Shown here: positions 42,561 through 55,502 of the stretch, piece after piece | Layout: every line of letters begins with the position of its first letter | Position numbering within the stretch: position 1 is the first letter of the stretch | Assembly (NCBI GenBank): GCA_024734555.1 | Contig: JANPWX010019930.1 | Coordinates: 845,198 to 909,197, forward strand | From: Trochalopteron elliotii | Lineage: Eukaryota; Chordata; Aves; Passeriformes; Leiothrichidae | Direction: 5' to 3' | Length of the DNA stretch: 64,000 nucleotides | Made by a program: the position numbers and the translations under genes | Notes under the pieces: model-generated | What the model saw: the letters and a program-made list of their open reading frames with translations, nothing else | Databases searched by the model: none | Told to the model about the DNA's origin: nothing

Positions 42561-45500
42561 GGGAATCTGAAAATTCAGGTTTTCAGCCTCGTGGAATGCT
42601 GCCTGACAAACCTGAAGATATCTGGGTGTATTCTGAAAAAGACTTGTTCTCCTTGCATGTCTCCACACCCTTGGGAATGTTCTTTGCTGTGGTTTACAGC
42701 TCTTACACCCTGGTTTGTCCAGTCAGGTCTTGCACTTACTGCAGTGTTTTAACTAATTACTCATTTTTTCTTGCCACCCATCCTATTGGGTTTTGTGGGG
42801 GAAGGTTTGTGGATATGTTTTTCCCTTTTTCACATGGGACTGGTATTGCTGGTATAAATGACAGCAAGACCAAGGAAAAGTAGTATATGATTCCATGATC
42901 AAGTATTGGACTTCTGCCCCTCGTTCACTGGGTGTGATGTGGACAAACCCTCTTTTCTCTAAAATCTTTTCTTCCAAAAAGCATGTGGAGTGCACTCTGG
43001 ATGGCTGTTTTTTCTCCTGGAGGCAGAAATTCTATAGAATTGGCTTACTTTCATGTCAGGGGAAACGTTTCTTTCAAAAATGTCCTTAACTGTAGTGAAA
43101 CAAGGTGGTTAGGAGGAAAAGGGTGAAGGAAAGGTGAATCTGCTATCAGCGTAATTCAAAAGAAAGGGCCATGGCAGAGAAACTTTTTGATTGTAAAAAT
43201 GGCTTATCTGTGCAAATATTCTTATGCTCCTACTACAGTTTTGCATCTTTATTCCCTGACCATTGACTGTGGTCTCTGTTCTATGTGTTATTTGTCTACC
43301 TTTGAATGTTGCACATCTCTTGAACTCAGGGTATATTAAACTTCAATTAATGTCACCAATGCACCAATAATTTTATCTAAGTTCAGTTTTAGACTGTTTT
43401 CTGCTTATATCTTCATGTTTGTGTGCTTTCTTGCAAATAGATGGAAAGAGTGAAGTGAAATAACAAGCTGCTTGGTTTGTGTCCATCAATGCTTTGACCA
43501 ATCACCTGAAGACTATTTTAAAAAGTAGAAACACTGAAAAATAATTAATTGACAACACTGAAAAAAGTAACATTTCAGTGGAGAAAGTATCATTTATTTC
43601 TTGGTTTTATAGTAAATTGTTCCTCTAGCAAGTCCTGCCACCTCAGTGCTGTTCCTGGATGTATGGCTTCAGGTTTTTGTGCACTGAGTCAGACATTTGT
43701 ATCCTGTTGTTGTTGTTGTTACAAGGTAGAAAATGTTAGACACACAATATAATCATCAAATAAATGGATTTCTGTAGTGATTTTTCAGATTGCAGCACCT
43801 GAAGGCTTATTTTGGCTGGTAAGAATATCCCTGAAAAGTCAAAGCAGTGTTGCCAATGTGGAGTGACACAGCTCTAAATCTACTCTCTTGAGAAGGTCAG
43901 ACATCTCAGAAATCTATCAAGTAGGAATTTTTTTTTGAGAGATGCAGGCATTTATTTTGAGTCAAAGAGTTTTGCTCATATTGCAGTGACCTTTGTGAGT
44001 TTCTGTTAGTAAAGGGAGTTTGGTATTACTTGCACAGTCACACTCTTCTGTAGAAGATATTTAAAAAATAACTGAAACTGAAATCTAGACAAACCAATGT
44101 GATATTTAAATGGGAAATAATTAATTTTAGAAACTTTTCAATATGACAGTGATAACAATAATTAAAACTGTACTGATGAGCCAGTCCTCACCTGGTCTTC
44201 TAACCTGCAGTTTTTGGCCATGAAAGAGGAGGAGCAGGTTGATTATCTGAGGTAGGATTGTGATTTATTTCTCTGGTGTAACTGAAGGCAGGACACCCCA
44301 AGGCTCAATTCTTCCTGAATTAGAGTTGTTACCACCATCTAAGTCTTAATATACCCCAGAAAAATGAGTAGGTCAAATAAGGACTTACTAGGAATTGCAT
44401 TTTAGAAAATTTGAGGTTTTATCCACCTAGGAAAAATGATGTTGTGTGTACATTTTACAAATCCTCATCTGTTTTTAAAGGTGAAAAGTGGACACAGAAT
44501 ACAATTCAGCTGAGTATCTGCTAATTAAGCTGATTTATGCAAGCCTGGAAAGCTCACAGGGACTAGCTGGTTAGAAGTTGTGGAAAACTAAAAATAGAGG
44601 AGTCCATTCTCATATGTTTAACATATTTGGGTGAGAACAGTCATTGGTTCTGTGCAACTTGTAAATTTTGATTAAAGAACATAACTACTGCATCTCTACT
44701 TGAAATTTCCAAGCCTGTACAGATTTACCAGGTTTGTTATTTCAAATGCCATGCATTCAAAAGCATGTAACATGAGTACATTTTAAATGCTAACATTTAT
44801 ATGTTAGCTGGGAATTGGTGCTGTATGGATTTTTAAAATAATTTGTCTACAACCATTTCTTATAATCCCTGAATTCTATTTAAAATACATATTTTCACAT
44901 TGGAGTAACAAGAAAACTGCTTAGTATCAAGTCAAGACTAAATGCTCCTTTCATTTGCTCTCGCAAACATCCACAAAATTGTGCCCAAGATTTTATGATG
45001 GATTGGGTTGTAATTTTCATTACTTCTTTCTCACTGTTTTTCAGAATATTCTCAGTGGAATCTAGTTACCTACCAAAATAGAAAAATATCCCAAATTTAG
45101 TTTATTTGTAGGTAATATATTTTTGTTCTACTTAATGACCACAAAATAATAAGAAATGCTTCATTGCCATTAAAGAAGGTGGATAACATCAGGTAGGCCA
45201 GTACATTTCTGTGAAAACATTTCTTATCTCTGTTTCAATACTGTTAGATATTTAAATTTTTTTAAATGCAGGTAATTAATATTTATATAATAAATAAGCA
45301 TCTCAGATTTAATATTTAGATCTTCAGTTACTTAACCTCTTAGATATTTTTATTTCTTATGCAGCATATTCACACTCTAAAAAGTAGCAATTAATCTCTA
45401 GTATGAAACAACTTCTACAGCTTACAAATTCAATATTTGCTGAGCACCTGGGACTTAATTTCACATTGTGCTTGTCTGCATGTATGAAACTGCCTTAAGT

Positions 45501-45680
45501 GAGTTACACAAATGAATTTGGGGCAGGTACTTCAATAAACATTAGTTTTCTAATTACAGAAAAAAAACCCAAAACAACGAACAGAATCAAATCAAGGAAA
45601 TGTTTGTGTAATCTTTCACTGTGGATATGACAATGTAGTTATATGACAATGTAGTATAATATAGTAGGATTTGGTGCAAT
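42561..45680. other. Unique AT-rich intronic DNA
   Basis: No exon or repeat family is recognised. A short (GTT)5 lies at about 43707-43721, and a 16-bp tandem duplication sits at 45625-45655, just upstream of the next CR1. Otherwise nothing is seen. Confidence 0.45.
45625..45655. repeat. 16-bp tandem duplication
   Basis: ATATGACAATGTAGTT at 45625-45640 is repeated as ATATGACAATGTAGTA (45641-45656), differing only in the last base. It lies about 25 bp from a CR1 3' terminus. Confidence 0.9.
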
Positions 45681-45821
45681 TCATAGAATCAAAGAATTAT
45701 AGAATAGTTTGGGCTGGAAGGGACCTTAAAGCCCATCCAGTGCCACCCCTGCCATGGGCAGGGGCCCCTTCCACTGTCCCAGGCTGCTCCAAGTCCCCGC
45801 CAACCTGGTCTTGGACACTCC
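45681..45821 (-). mobile_element. Very short CR1 LINE 3' end, antisense
   Basis: TCATAGAATCAAAGAATTATAGAATAG and the following GGGCTGGAAGGGACCTTAAAGCCC, CATGGGCAGGGGCCCCTTCC and CAACCTGGTCTTGGACAC blocks are the inverted CR1 tail. Only about 140 bp were inserted, an extreme 5' truncation. Blocks are well preserved, so the insertion appears fairly recent. Confidence 0.92.
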
Positions 45822-45973
45822 ATTTTTGTATATTGAGAACTAAGTAATTCTTAAAGGCTCACAAAATCTCATGGCCCATACCTACTCCGAGTAAATAATG
45901 AGTTTTTCAGCATTTTTGGAATTTTTTTTGAGCCAGACTATTATAGGTGGGGTGCTCGATGCAGCACTCTGCA

Positions 45974-45977
<4 letters not shown>

Positions 45978-46021
<44 letters not shown>
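45978..46021. repeat. Uninterrupted run of 44 T
   Basis: A perfect homopolymer of 44 T (44 A on the - strand) lies about 155 bp after the CR1 fragment. CR1 elements do not carry poly(A) tails, so it is not explained by that insertion. The assembled length is likely approximate. Confidence 0.95.
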
Positions 46022-46023
<2 letters not shown>

Positions 46024-48569
46024 CAGGGGAATTTGTGCAAATTGTTGGATTTAGTCTCAGTTCTGAAAGCAATGTTTTGTTGAATCAAGAAATTTCTAAC
46101 TCAAAAAAGAAAGAAAGGAAATAAATCTAAGTTAGAGTAGAAAAATAGGTTGAATTTTGAAGGTGATCTTGGTTGCAAAATTTATGTGAGAGCAGAATAC
46201 AGGCAAGCAATTAGCTGTAAACATTACAGCAGAGACTTTTAAGGTCAGGTGAGATGGATAACACCTCAATGTCATGTGGAAGGAACTGCCTGAAATCCAG
46301 GGTGCTTTAAAAGAAAATCTTGTAGCTCAAAGAGTCATTTTTGCAGGTGGGACCCTTGATACTGTTTCATATTTGTTTTCCTACATGACTTCCTAATTCC
46401 ACTGAGTGCTAATTGTTCTCAGCTCAGCCAGAAAGCAGCTTTTAAATGGATGTAATATTTCAGGCTGAGCTGAGAGAATTTGAAACAGTGCCAGATTCTA
46501 GAATTTAGGAGGCTCTTATTTGTGGAGAATTCCTCACAAACAATATTACACATGTAAAGTTTTGTTGGGTGAGTACTCACTTCTGCAGCAATCCCATTAA
46601 AATTACCTCATGAATCACCTGAAGATGAGTGTGAGGTCAGAAAATCAGTCGTGATCCTTGAGCATCCAGGTCTGTATTAAATATTGTTCCTTTAGATGTT
46701 GTGGTAGCATAAGAATTCTGTATCACTTCTTCATTTTCCACAAATATGTTTCATGTCTTGAAGGAATTATGAAATTTTTCAGATTAACTTGAGTAAATGC
46801 AGTTCTCCCTTCACTGAATTTGAGAACAATGATCCTCAGCAACTATTTCCTGAGTTTCTTTGAACTGCTTAAATCTGTGCTTTGGTGATAGTTTCAAAGC
46901 CACGATGAGATATTTTAATGAGAAAATCTGCATGCTTGTATAGTTCTTTATTTTTTTTTTCTAATGGTGAGTTCCCCAGATGAAAATAGCAAAAATCAAT
47001 GGATGACATCTGTGCATTCTCCTGTGTTGTGGTATGCAAAGTCCTGATGTTCTTACTGTGGCAAATTTTTTCATTCCCTTGAGGAGCAGTACTGTCACAT
47101 AGATGTAGCCATGTGGATTCTGCATTTTGGATGTCTTTTTTTTCTTGTTGTTGTTGATTTTTGTTTGCTTTGGTTTATTTTATTAGGTTTTTTTTTTGCA
47201 TTTGCATTTGCTTGGGAAGAAGACACTTTAATACTGAATTAATATTAATTGCCAATCAGTAAGGGGAGTTTTTTAGAAGGTATTTTGTCCAGCACACTTG
47301 CATGCTCCATTTACATTCCTGTCAGCCTGTGGAGGTCTTCATCTTGCATAAATAACCCAAGAAGCTTTATTTACAGCAGACATTTCAAAATAAATGCTGT
47401 ATCATAGCATGAATATACAGTACCTGTACTTCTGAATAAGATAACTTCATAATTAAAGACACAGATCCCTGAAATTCACCAAAATAAAATAGTTTTGCGG
47501 GAGGGAAGATCTAAACCCCAAAGCAGGCAAAATTAGAATGCATTAAACCAGTCTGATTGAAATGTCTGGTGCACAATCATAAAATCCAGTCCAAATTTGA
47601 AGCCTCGTCAAAACCTCATTAGCTTTAATGAGACTTATAATGTGCATTCTAGGAGACAGATTGTAGGGTTGAGGCTCAAATTAATACAGAGTTGTTGTAT
47701 GACAACTTACTAATAACATTAATCTTTCTACAACCTCTTCTGACAGGGTATTTTGTGAAGAAGACAGGACTTAACTTTTTTTTTCCTTTGTTTTCCCCCC
47801 AGTGGGAGGAATTTTTTTCAGTGCACCTAATTGCCTAGGGGTCAGATTGCTGGAGGCTTGTGTTTTATCTGTGTCTGTCTGTCCAAATTACATTCTGTGG
47901 GCTTCTAAATAGATTCGAATAGCATGGTATAATTATAATATTATAATTTTCCCCTCAGAAACTCTTGTAATATTTGCTGGATAATTATGAACTCTGCATA
48001 ATCAATCCCAAGGGGTGCTATGTAGGTTTAGAGTGAAATCAAATATGGGCCCTAAAAAGATCATCGTTATAAGACTTAGAAGTCAGGAGTCATTAACTTA
48101 AATCTCCCAGTTTTTCTTTAGAGTTTTGTTTTGAAGCCTCTGGTTCAAAATAAGAAGTGATAACTTGAGTAACCAACTGGTACTACTGTAAACTATTTAA
48201 TTTTAGTTAAATTCCTTTTTTTTTTTCTTTTCTTTTATTGTCACTCCATCTTTTTCCTGATCATTGACTGCAACATTGAGGCATTCTTGGATCTGAAGAG
48301 AGAAATTGCATTCTGTAAATATGTTTTCCTTTTCTCCACCCTTCTCACTGCAGTTTCAGTAACATATTTGTATTGCCTATTTCATGGGTCCTCTAAATGT
48401 AAATAAATAATTATAAAAAATAAATTATTGCTTTCTTTTTGCAAAGTAATTGTTAAGAAAAGGGCACCCAGGAAATCTCTGTTGTGCCTGTCACTTTTGC
48501 TGGTTCCTATGATGTTTCCTAAATCTGTTTAATGGGGGTCAATGAACTGTTAGATAAATTATATTTGTG

Positions 48570-48631
48570 AAATTGATTGTTTGACTCCATAGGCTTTAGT
48601 AAATTGATTGTTTGACTCCATAGGCTTTAGT
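48570..48631. repeat. Exact 31-bp tandem duplication
   Basis: The 31-bp unit beginning AAATTGATTGTTTGACTCCA is present at 48570-48600 and 48601-48631 with no difference, followed by a further AAAT. Perfect identity points to a recent duplication or an assembly artefact. Confidence 0.97.
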
Positions 48632-49982
48632 AAATATTAAAAGGAAGTTTCTGAATTATTTTTTGTCTCTGTAAAAAAAAAACAAAACATAATGCTTTTT
48701 AATCTTGAGTGTTTGGGTTGGGCTTTTTCCTGCCCCTTTGGTATCTGGCTGCTGTCTCACTGCTTCTTCTTTCTGTGTTTAATTAGCACCAGAAAAGTTC
48801 AGTCCCCACTTAATACATTGTGCATCAACAGTGTTTCTGGCAAAACCTGAAATTGGAATTGAATGGTATTGTCTACTTCAAAGCTTTTGAAAAATCATAA
48901 AATGTTTCACATCATGACTCAAGCTTAAGTCATTATTTGTTCTTCTCATTTTGAAAAGCAGACTACTCTTGGTTTTCTTTAATGTCTCGGTTCTGTTTAG
49001 GATCATCTCTGTTCTCCAAAGTCACATGTGAGCTATGAATTTAATGTTGTAAAGATGACTTCCAGACCTGAGAGGTACACGCAATTCCTTGCTTGTATTG
49101 AAGTATTTAAAGAAAACACTGAAACCTCTAGAATTTGGGACAAACATTCAGTTGATGCTGTGTGGGAGGACAGTCAATAGCCACAGCAGACTTTCATTGT
49201 CTGTCTGACAAAGAACTGAGTCATATCTGTATTCTAGTTTTGGTGAAGTTTGGAAATTGCCTTGCTCGTTTGTTTAATAATTGTATTTTCTTCTGCTGTG
49301 GCTTGAGTGTGTTGGGATTTGGGGTTTTTTTGGTCCAATTGCACCAATTTCCAATGCTTTAAAAGAAGACTCTCTTTAGGGGTTTGCCTAAAAGGGCCAG
49401 TTAAGACAGACTCACCCAAAAACTTACGTTAAATTTATGTTAATGCAAATGCTTTTAGTTGTAGTGTGTGAAAACAAACAAACAAAACAAACAAAAAAAT
49501 CCAAACCAAAACAACAATGTAAATATATGATAATTTTGTTGCCTAGAAGTGTATCTTGGGTAAGTGGACTGATAAGAAAAGGACATAATTCTTTATTCCA
49601 AGGCCTCTCTTTGGCCAGGTGGTACTGGGTTAACATTGAAAGAGCTGGGATTTTAGCATTAGTAGTCCACATGCTTTGTCTGTGATGAATTATCATCAAG
49701 AATCATTCACATGCAGTGAGTAACACATTAGATTATTTCTTTGTGTGTCCCAGTTTGTCTCTTCAAAAAAAGAAAAAAAAAAAAAAGAAAAACCAGACCC
49801 TGTAATGAACTAAATAGTTTAAGAGTTCTACACCTGTATCCACAAAACACAGGTGGGTGTGCTGTGCAGACTTTCAAGGATTAAGAGCTCATAAGCAGCA
49901 TTTTGAATAGCTTAAAAATGTAGTTAATGCTATGCTTTCATCTGACACATCAGGCTCTTATGGCAGCCCTGGAGAATTAGGA

Positions 49983-50060
49983 ATTTCATCATAAATGACT
50001 GTGATTCATCATACTAATAGTATTTCATCATAAATTACTCTGATTGTTCATTATTTCAGC
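49983..50060. repeat. Diverged 39-bp tandem duplication
   Basis: ATTTCATCATAAATGACT at 49983 recurs as ATTTCATCATAAATTACT at 50022. The first ~25 bp of the two units are nearly identical and the remainder has diverged. Confidence 0.75.
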
Positions 50061-52534
50061 TGTGGCTTATATGTTTTTTGGACTTCACTGAAGATGCAAT
50101 TACTTACAAAAAGTCACTTGTCACCTCTTATTGTATTAATGATAAATTAAATTTTGGACTCGTTGCAGTGATTTGTTTTTACACAGGCTATTCTTTGCAG
50201 AATTAAAATTTGGAGAAAACTAAGAACTTGAAAGTTTCCATAGCCTGAATCAAAGCCAGATGCTGGCATCCTAAAGGACCTTATTTGAGCAGCTTAGACA
50301 TAAGGCCAATATTTCTACATTCTCTGGAGCCACATAAATATTTAGATACTATTAAAGTACTTAATTATGTCTTGCAGTGATGCAGATTCTTGTGAAATAC
50401 AGACATTTTATTAATTCAAATGGAAAGTCAGCTAGATTCCTTGAAAATTAAACTAGCAATGTATTTATTTGTACAAGTAAAAATATACAATTTTATATTG
50501 TATAAATGTTGTCTATTTAGAATGCAATTAAATTTTGCTAGCTATGAGAATTCATATTCTTTACCTACCAATGGTGCTTTTCATTTAATTAATTTCTTAG
50601 CAAGGTCATCTAACTAAATTTCTAACTAAACTTTTTTGTCATGGTAACACTGAAGTAATCACAACATCAACACAAGTTTTAGAGTGAGACATTGTGGGGT
50701 TTTTTTTGTTTGGTTGGTTTTTTCCAACCCCAAAATGAAGTAATGGTAATTTAATGTCAACTTTAAGGGAGAAACTCTCTTTTCCAAATCATTTCCATGT
50801 GAGACTTTATGCTGACTCTTTATGAGGTATATTGAGCAATACTGAGCTGAAAACTTAATTAATATTATATTTATGTTGTGTTGTAGCAACATTCGTACCC
50901 ATGCCAGTACAAGATCCCAAAACAAGCTGCCATTCACTTGTAATGAATTCTCCCACCTGCTTCTTTATTCACTTTATTCACTGCTAACTTGAATTTTTTT
51001 TTTTTTTTAATAATCCTCATTGACCTTTTAAAGGAACAGAACAACAAGATCTGATTGCAAAGAGCAAAGAATTTTGGAATTTATCACTAATTATGGGCCA
51101 GATAATCCCTTTTGATTTTTGCCATGGAGAGGGTGATAATGACAGCAAACCTGTTGGGTGCTTGAAAATCTGTCGGTATTCAGAGCTTGGCTTATCTGAT
51201 GTTATCTTTCACTGCCTTCTGCTTATTTTTCTCTCTTCCCTTTTTAATTTCTATATGCTTGAAGAAAAATTGAAATTTGAGATAGGACTAGAGATGAAAG
51301 AGACGTGTTATGGGTGGAAATGATGCTGTTGGCTCATGATTTGAGATATATGGAGGGATTATTCAAATAAAAGTTTTCCTACTTTAGCGTTTTGCCTGGC
51401 AAGTGTTCTTGGATGGACTGAAAAAAAGACGAGGTGTGAGTATGGTGACTTATTTGCAATAAAATATGTGCTTAGTTACACTCTTGCATATCTCATTTTC
51501 TCTGTAAGTCTGAAGAGAATGAGTTCAATTATTTTCCTCACACCACATTTATTCCTGTGTAAATATCTTCTGATGATTTTGATGGGCTTTTAAACTTTTT
51601 GTTTTAATAAAGAACTAGTAAAAAATCAAGAAATAGGTGAGTGTAGACAGTGCATGTGTCTTAAACAAACAAAAGTAAGGATTTGTATTGTGCATAGAAA
51701 AGGGGTTCTTGAGTTTTACATAATAGAATAAACATAGTCTTTATAACTTAATTAAATCAAGCTTTTGGCTTGTAGGTGTGCAACTTAAGAATCACTAACC
51801 TGTCAGCGGTGCATCCCCATACTTTCGTTATTTTTTTTAATCCCTTTGGCTCTGAAGTGAAAAGTAGCAACAGACTTTAAAATCTATTATGTATAATTGA
51901 CACTTCCTGAATCTGGTGGTAATAGTGATAATTTTTTTGCCATTTTAACATAAAAATGTGTCCCATGGGATTACATTACATTACATTACTGACAGAAAGT
52001 CTCACAAGTGCATCCTTATTAAAAAACAAGTTTCATGAGAGTCTTGCAAACTGTAGTCAGTTTTTAGTCTCATGAATAAGTAATAAAAACACAGGCAATG
52101 GCTTCTCAGTGCATTTCATATTTAGAAACTAAAATTATTACGACTTCTCCCTTTTTTTTATCATGCTAATCACAAAATTCCAGGAAAGCCCTGGAGGAGG
52201 AGATGTTATTTCACACTTACCACCTTCTGCTCTGACCATGAGAAGTGGCACATTTCTTGCACTGAGAGGTGTTCCTCTGGTTGCTGGTGGCTTGGCAGTG
52301 TGATTTTTTCTTCTTTTCATCTGGTTTAGAAATTCTGCCTGTGGAAGGCCAGGCAGCATCAGACACAGGATCAGCCACTGTTTTCCACAGAACAGTTTTT
52401 TGGTGTCATTTATCACGTAATTATATGGAATATATTGCTGCCTATTTACTACATGGGGGCAGAGCACTGTAGATTAAGATGGTCTGGAATTCTTTCTGAA
52501 AAGGGGGAATTAGATGGGAAAAAAGCCAGAAATT

Positions 52535-52562
52535 CCGAGCAGAAAGTCTCCGAGCAGAAAGT
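52535..52562. repeat. 15-bp tandem duplication
   Basis: CCGAGCAGAAAGTCT is followed directly by CCGAGCAGAAAGT. It includes a CpG in each copy within otherwise CpG-poor DNA. No larger structure is associated with it. Confidence 0.85.
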
Positions 52563-53035
52563 GGAAGTGCCAGCATTGCAACAGAGAACCCAGGCTGGGT
52601 TGGTGTTTGATTCAAGCTGGAATTTTGCATCAGGTTAGACACATAATGAACATTCTGGAACCACTTCACAATATTGCAGGGAGAGAGTGAGGTACGTTGT
52701 TTCTAGGAGGCACAAAGCCTGCCTGTGCTTGTGGGTGCCAGCTGGACTGCAGGGAGCTAAGAGAACAAGGAGAAGAGCAGGACATGGGGAGAGATGAGAA
52801 AAATGGATGTGTTCCCTCTGAGCAGCTCCACAGAGAAGCAGAGAGAGAGAGATGCTCTAAATTCAGTGATACCATAAATTATCAAGCCCGTAATATTGCT
52901 CACCAATTTGTTACTCTCTATTTTTGGCATTGTAAGCTGGAGTTCAGAATACAGTCCAACTTGAAATAAGCAAAGCATTTCAGGTAGATAACCTGCTTCC
53001 TTACCTGACAGGCGAGTGCAGCCAGACGGGTGTCA

Positions 53036-53310
53036 CAAGCAACCAGTAACAGGACAAGAAGAATTGGCCTCAAACTGTGCTAGGGAAGGTTCAGTTTCCA
53101 CATCATGAGGAATTTCTTCATTGAAGAGCTTGTCAGGCATTGGAAGGAGCTGCCCAGGGAGGTTTGGAGTCGCCATCCCTGGAGGTGTCTAAGGAATTCC
53201 TGGATGTGGCACTCAGTGCTCTGGGCTGGGGACAGGGTGGGATCAGATACAGCTTGGCCTGGAATATCTTGGATGTCTTTTCCAGCCTAAATAATTCTGT
53301 GATTCTGTGA
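53036..53310 (+). mobile_element. CR1 LINE 3' fragment, sense
   Basis: AAGCAACCAGTAACAGGACAAG begins a typical chicken-like CR1 3' region, followed by GGCCTCAAACTGTGC, AGGAATTTCTTCATTGAAGAG, AGGCATTGGAAGGAGCTGCCC and CCATCCCTGGAGGTGTCTAAG. It ends with TTCCAGCCTAAATAATTCTGTGATTCTGTG, the tandem 8-bp tail. It represents a different CR1 subfamily type from the 41996 and 59738 copies. Confidence 0.93.
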
Positions 53311-54121
53311 AACACATTAGCTACGTGGACATCTAAAGGAGATCTTGACACATCCTGACAGTTTTGTTTGTTTAAAAATAAGAAGTGAGGGGAAGGAGGG
53401 AAGTGGGAGAGGAGCAATGTGATACAGTTCCTGTGCCCAAACAGCTGGGGAGCACACTGGCATTAGCTAAACATCTTGAATACCAAAATGATAATATGCA
53501 CCACATTTCTGAAGGATTATGAATCTCAGAACTAAATCAACTGTGTACATAGAAGTGGCTTGATTTAGGAGCACCTGTAAGCCTGGTTGCTATTTAATTT
53601 CATGTTCAAGACTAGGAGCACAAAACCTGCAAAATGCTCAGTGCAGGGAGGCTGCTTTGTCTTTCAAGAGTCCCTTTGATGTCCATGGAACAGATTGCAC
53701 TTCAAGTCCGGTAAATGTCTGAAATTTTAGGATTACTGTGGGGCTTCTCATTCAGCAGATCTAGAGTTGGAATTTTGCATTTAGGAATCACTTGTGTGGC
53801 CACTCTGCAGCCAATTGTCAAGGCATCTAAACTTGTCACAGTGGCCTTTCTCAAATGCTGAGCTCCAGACCTTTCAAGAGCAGTATCTCAAACAGCATTT
53901 TTTAAATAACCATCTAAAATAATACATGTTTGGATGTTCATGGGGTTTTTAATTAGGGTTTTTAATTTTTTTCTGTAAATTCTTAGTGATTCATGTCTCT
54001 TTTCCTGTTTGGATTCTGGCAGGGCAGTAATCCATATCAAAGTGCCCTGGCATGCAGGAGAATGAAAATGGTAGACTGGCTTTTAGATCTTAATTCTGAC
54101 AGGGATTGTATTTTCCCCTTA
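53311..54121. other. Unique intronic DNA
   Basis: Nothing is recognised apart from ordinary AT-rich sequence leading into the A/C tract. Confidence 0.45.
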
Positions 54122-54469
54122 GCAAAAAAACACCAAAAACAACTGAAAAACAATCAAACAAAACCAAACAAAAAGTACCAAACCAAACCAAAGCAACAAA
54201 AAAACCCCAAAAAAGCAGAAAAAGCCCCCCCAAAACAAATAAACAAAACAAATCCCAACCCCCCCCAAAAAAAAACCCAAACAAAAAACCCCAAATGACA
54301 AACAAACAAAAACAAACCAAAAATCAAATAAACAAAAACCCCAAAACATACAAAAAACCAAAGGAAAATAAAAAAGCCGCCCACCAAATACACCAAAAAA
54401 TCCACAAAAATGAGCAAAAAGCCCCTCCCCCCAACCCCACAAAGCAACCAAACCAAACCAAACAACAAA
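54122..54469. repeat. A/C-only low-complexity tract, the longest in the window
   Basis: About 350 bp consist almost only of A and C on the + strand, with C-runs of up to seven or more near 54226 and 54260. The unit is irregular (AAAC, AACC, AAAACCCC). The opposite strand is G/T-only with G-runs, which produces long spurious Phe/Gly/Leu/Val/Trp/Cys frames. Confidence 0.92.
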
Positions 54470-55502
54470 GTAAAATTTAAATAAATCCACTGAATTTTCT
54501 AGTATTTCCACAGAACTATAGTAAAAATCAGTCACCATCAGTTTAACCAAAAAGTTTCACTTTCCCAGGAGGAACTGAGATGACACATAAGGGGTGATCT
54601 CCTTTCTTTATGGCTACTGAGATCTTTTGAGTTTGTTCTGCCCTGAGAAATGCCCTGCTCAGATTCTCTGCTGTAGTCTGTCACTGAAAAGATGAATGTT
54701 TCATACTTCCGCTTCTGTTTTATGCTCACCTGGAACTTTGACCTACATGGCAACAGTGAGCTGCAGGCAGAAAACAAAACAAACACACACACACAAAAAT
54801 ACCCTAAACCCTCAAACTAACAGAAAACATCCAGGTTCTTGCCAAATTTGTTCAGAGGAAAAAAAAAAACAACAACACAGCTAAATGTCTAAAATCTAGA
54901 GGTTTCATTAAAAGTGCTTAATACACTGCTAGAAGAGGAATGTAGGGAGTGTCAGTCAGTTCTTCCTTTGTTATAAAAGCAGCAAGAACTGGAGGTAGAA
55001 TGTCATGCAATCATTGACACTGACATCACAGAAAGGGGATTTTTGATGTCTGGAGAATCTGTGTTGCTCACAATGAAATAGATTCATTACATAGAGGCAG
55101 GCATAATCCAGTCACAATCTCTACTGCTCAATTTTTGATTTTCTTCTCGGCAGGGCTGGGTGATATCACTCATCTTTGGTATATCAGAAGTGTATCAACT
55201 CTTGGGCAATATTTGATACAGACTGGTGGGCAGTGGATTTTAAAGACTTGGCAGTAGAATGATTAGATAAATCACTATGGGGATTCACTAATGGACCTCA
55301 TAGAGTTTTTGTGGGATTTTTGGTAGTTTTGGTGGGGGGGGGTGGTTTTTTTGTTGGGCTGTTCTTTCGGGGTTGTTTGTTTTGCCTTTAGCATGGCTGT
55401 AAGCAGAGGTGTGTTTGCTGGTTCCACACACCATTTTTAATAGTCTGTCTTTGTTCAGTTCTGTTTACTCCGATTGGAGTTGCACCAGGAGTAGGGGTTT
55501 GT
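54470..55502. other. Intronic DNA with a G/T tract
   Basis: Mostly unique sequence; a CA/AC patch lies at about 54770-54800 and an A-run at 54859-54868. At 55305-55385 a G/T-rich tract includes nine consecutive G (55334-55342). No exon is seen. Confidence 0.5.

Larger units (their letters stand above)
46022..53035. other. Long AT-rich intronic stretch without recognised transposons
   Basis: Seven kilobases show no exon or transposon. Contents are an 18-bp perfect palindrome at 47931-47948, a TAATGAG inverted repeat at 47615-47632, an exact 31-bp tandem duplication at 48570-48631, a diverged 39-bp tandem pair at 49983-50060, a 15-bp pair at 52535-52562, a G/T patch at 49306-49340 and an A/C patch at 49471-49516. 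A run of T lies near 50993-51008. Confidence 0.45.

Noticed and set aside
42093..42883. 150-243-codon open frames that look protein-like
   Set aside because: They overlap the CR1 fragment at 41996-42560 and are shifted remnants of it, on both strands.
54106..54550. Open frames rich in Lys/Asn/Pro (+) and Phe/Gly/Leu/Cys (-)
   Set aside because: They lie in the A/C-only tract and have no start context, domain or splice sites; the same applies at 23777-24190, 55388-55697 and 57492-57910.
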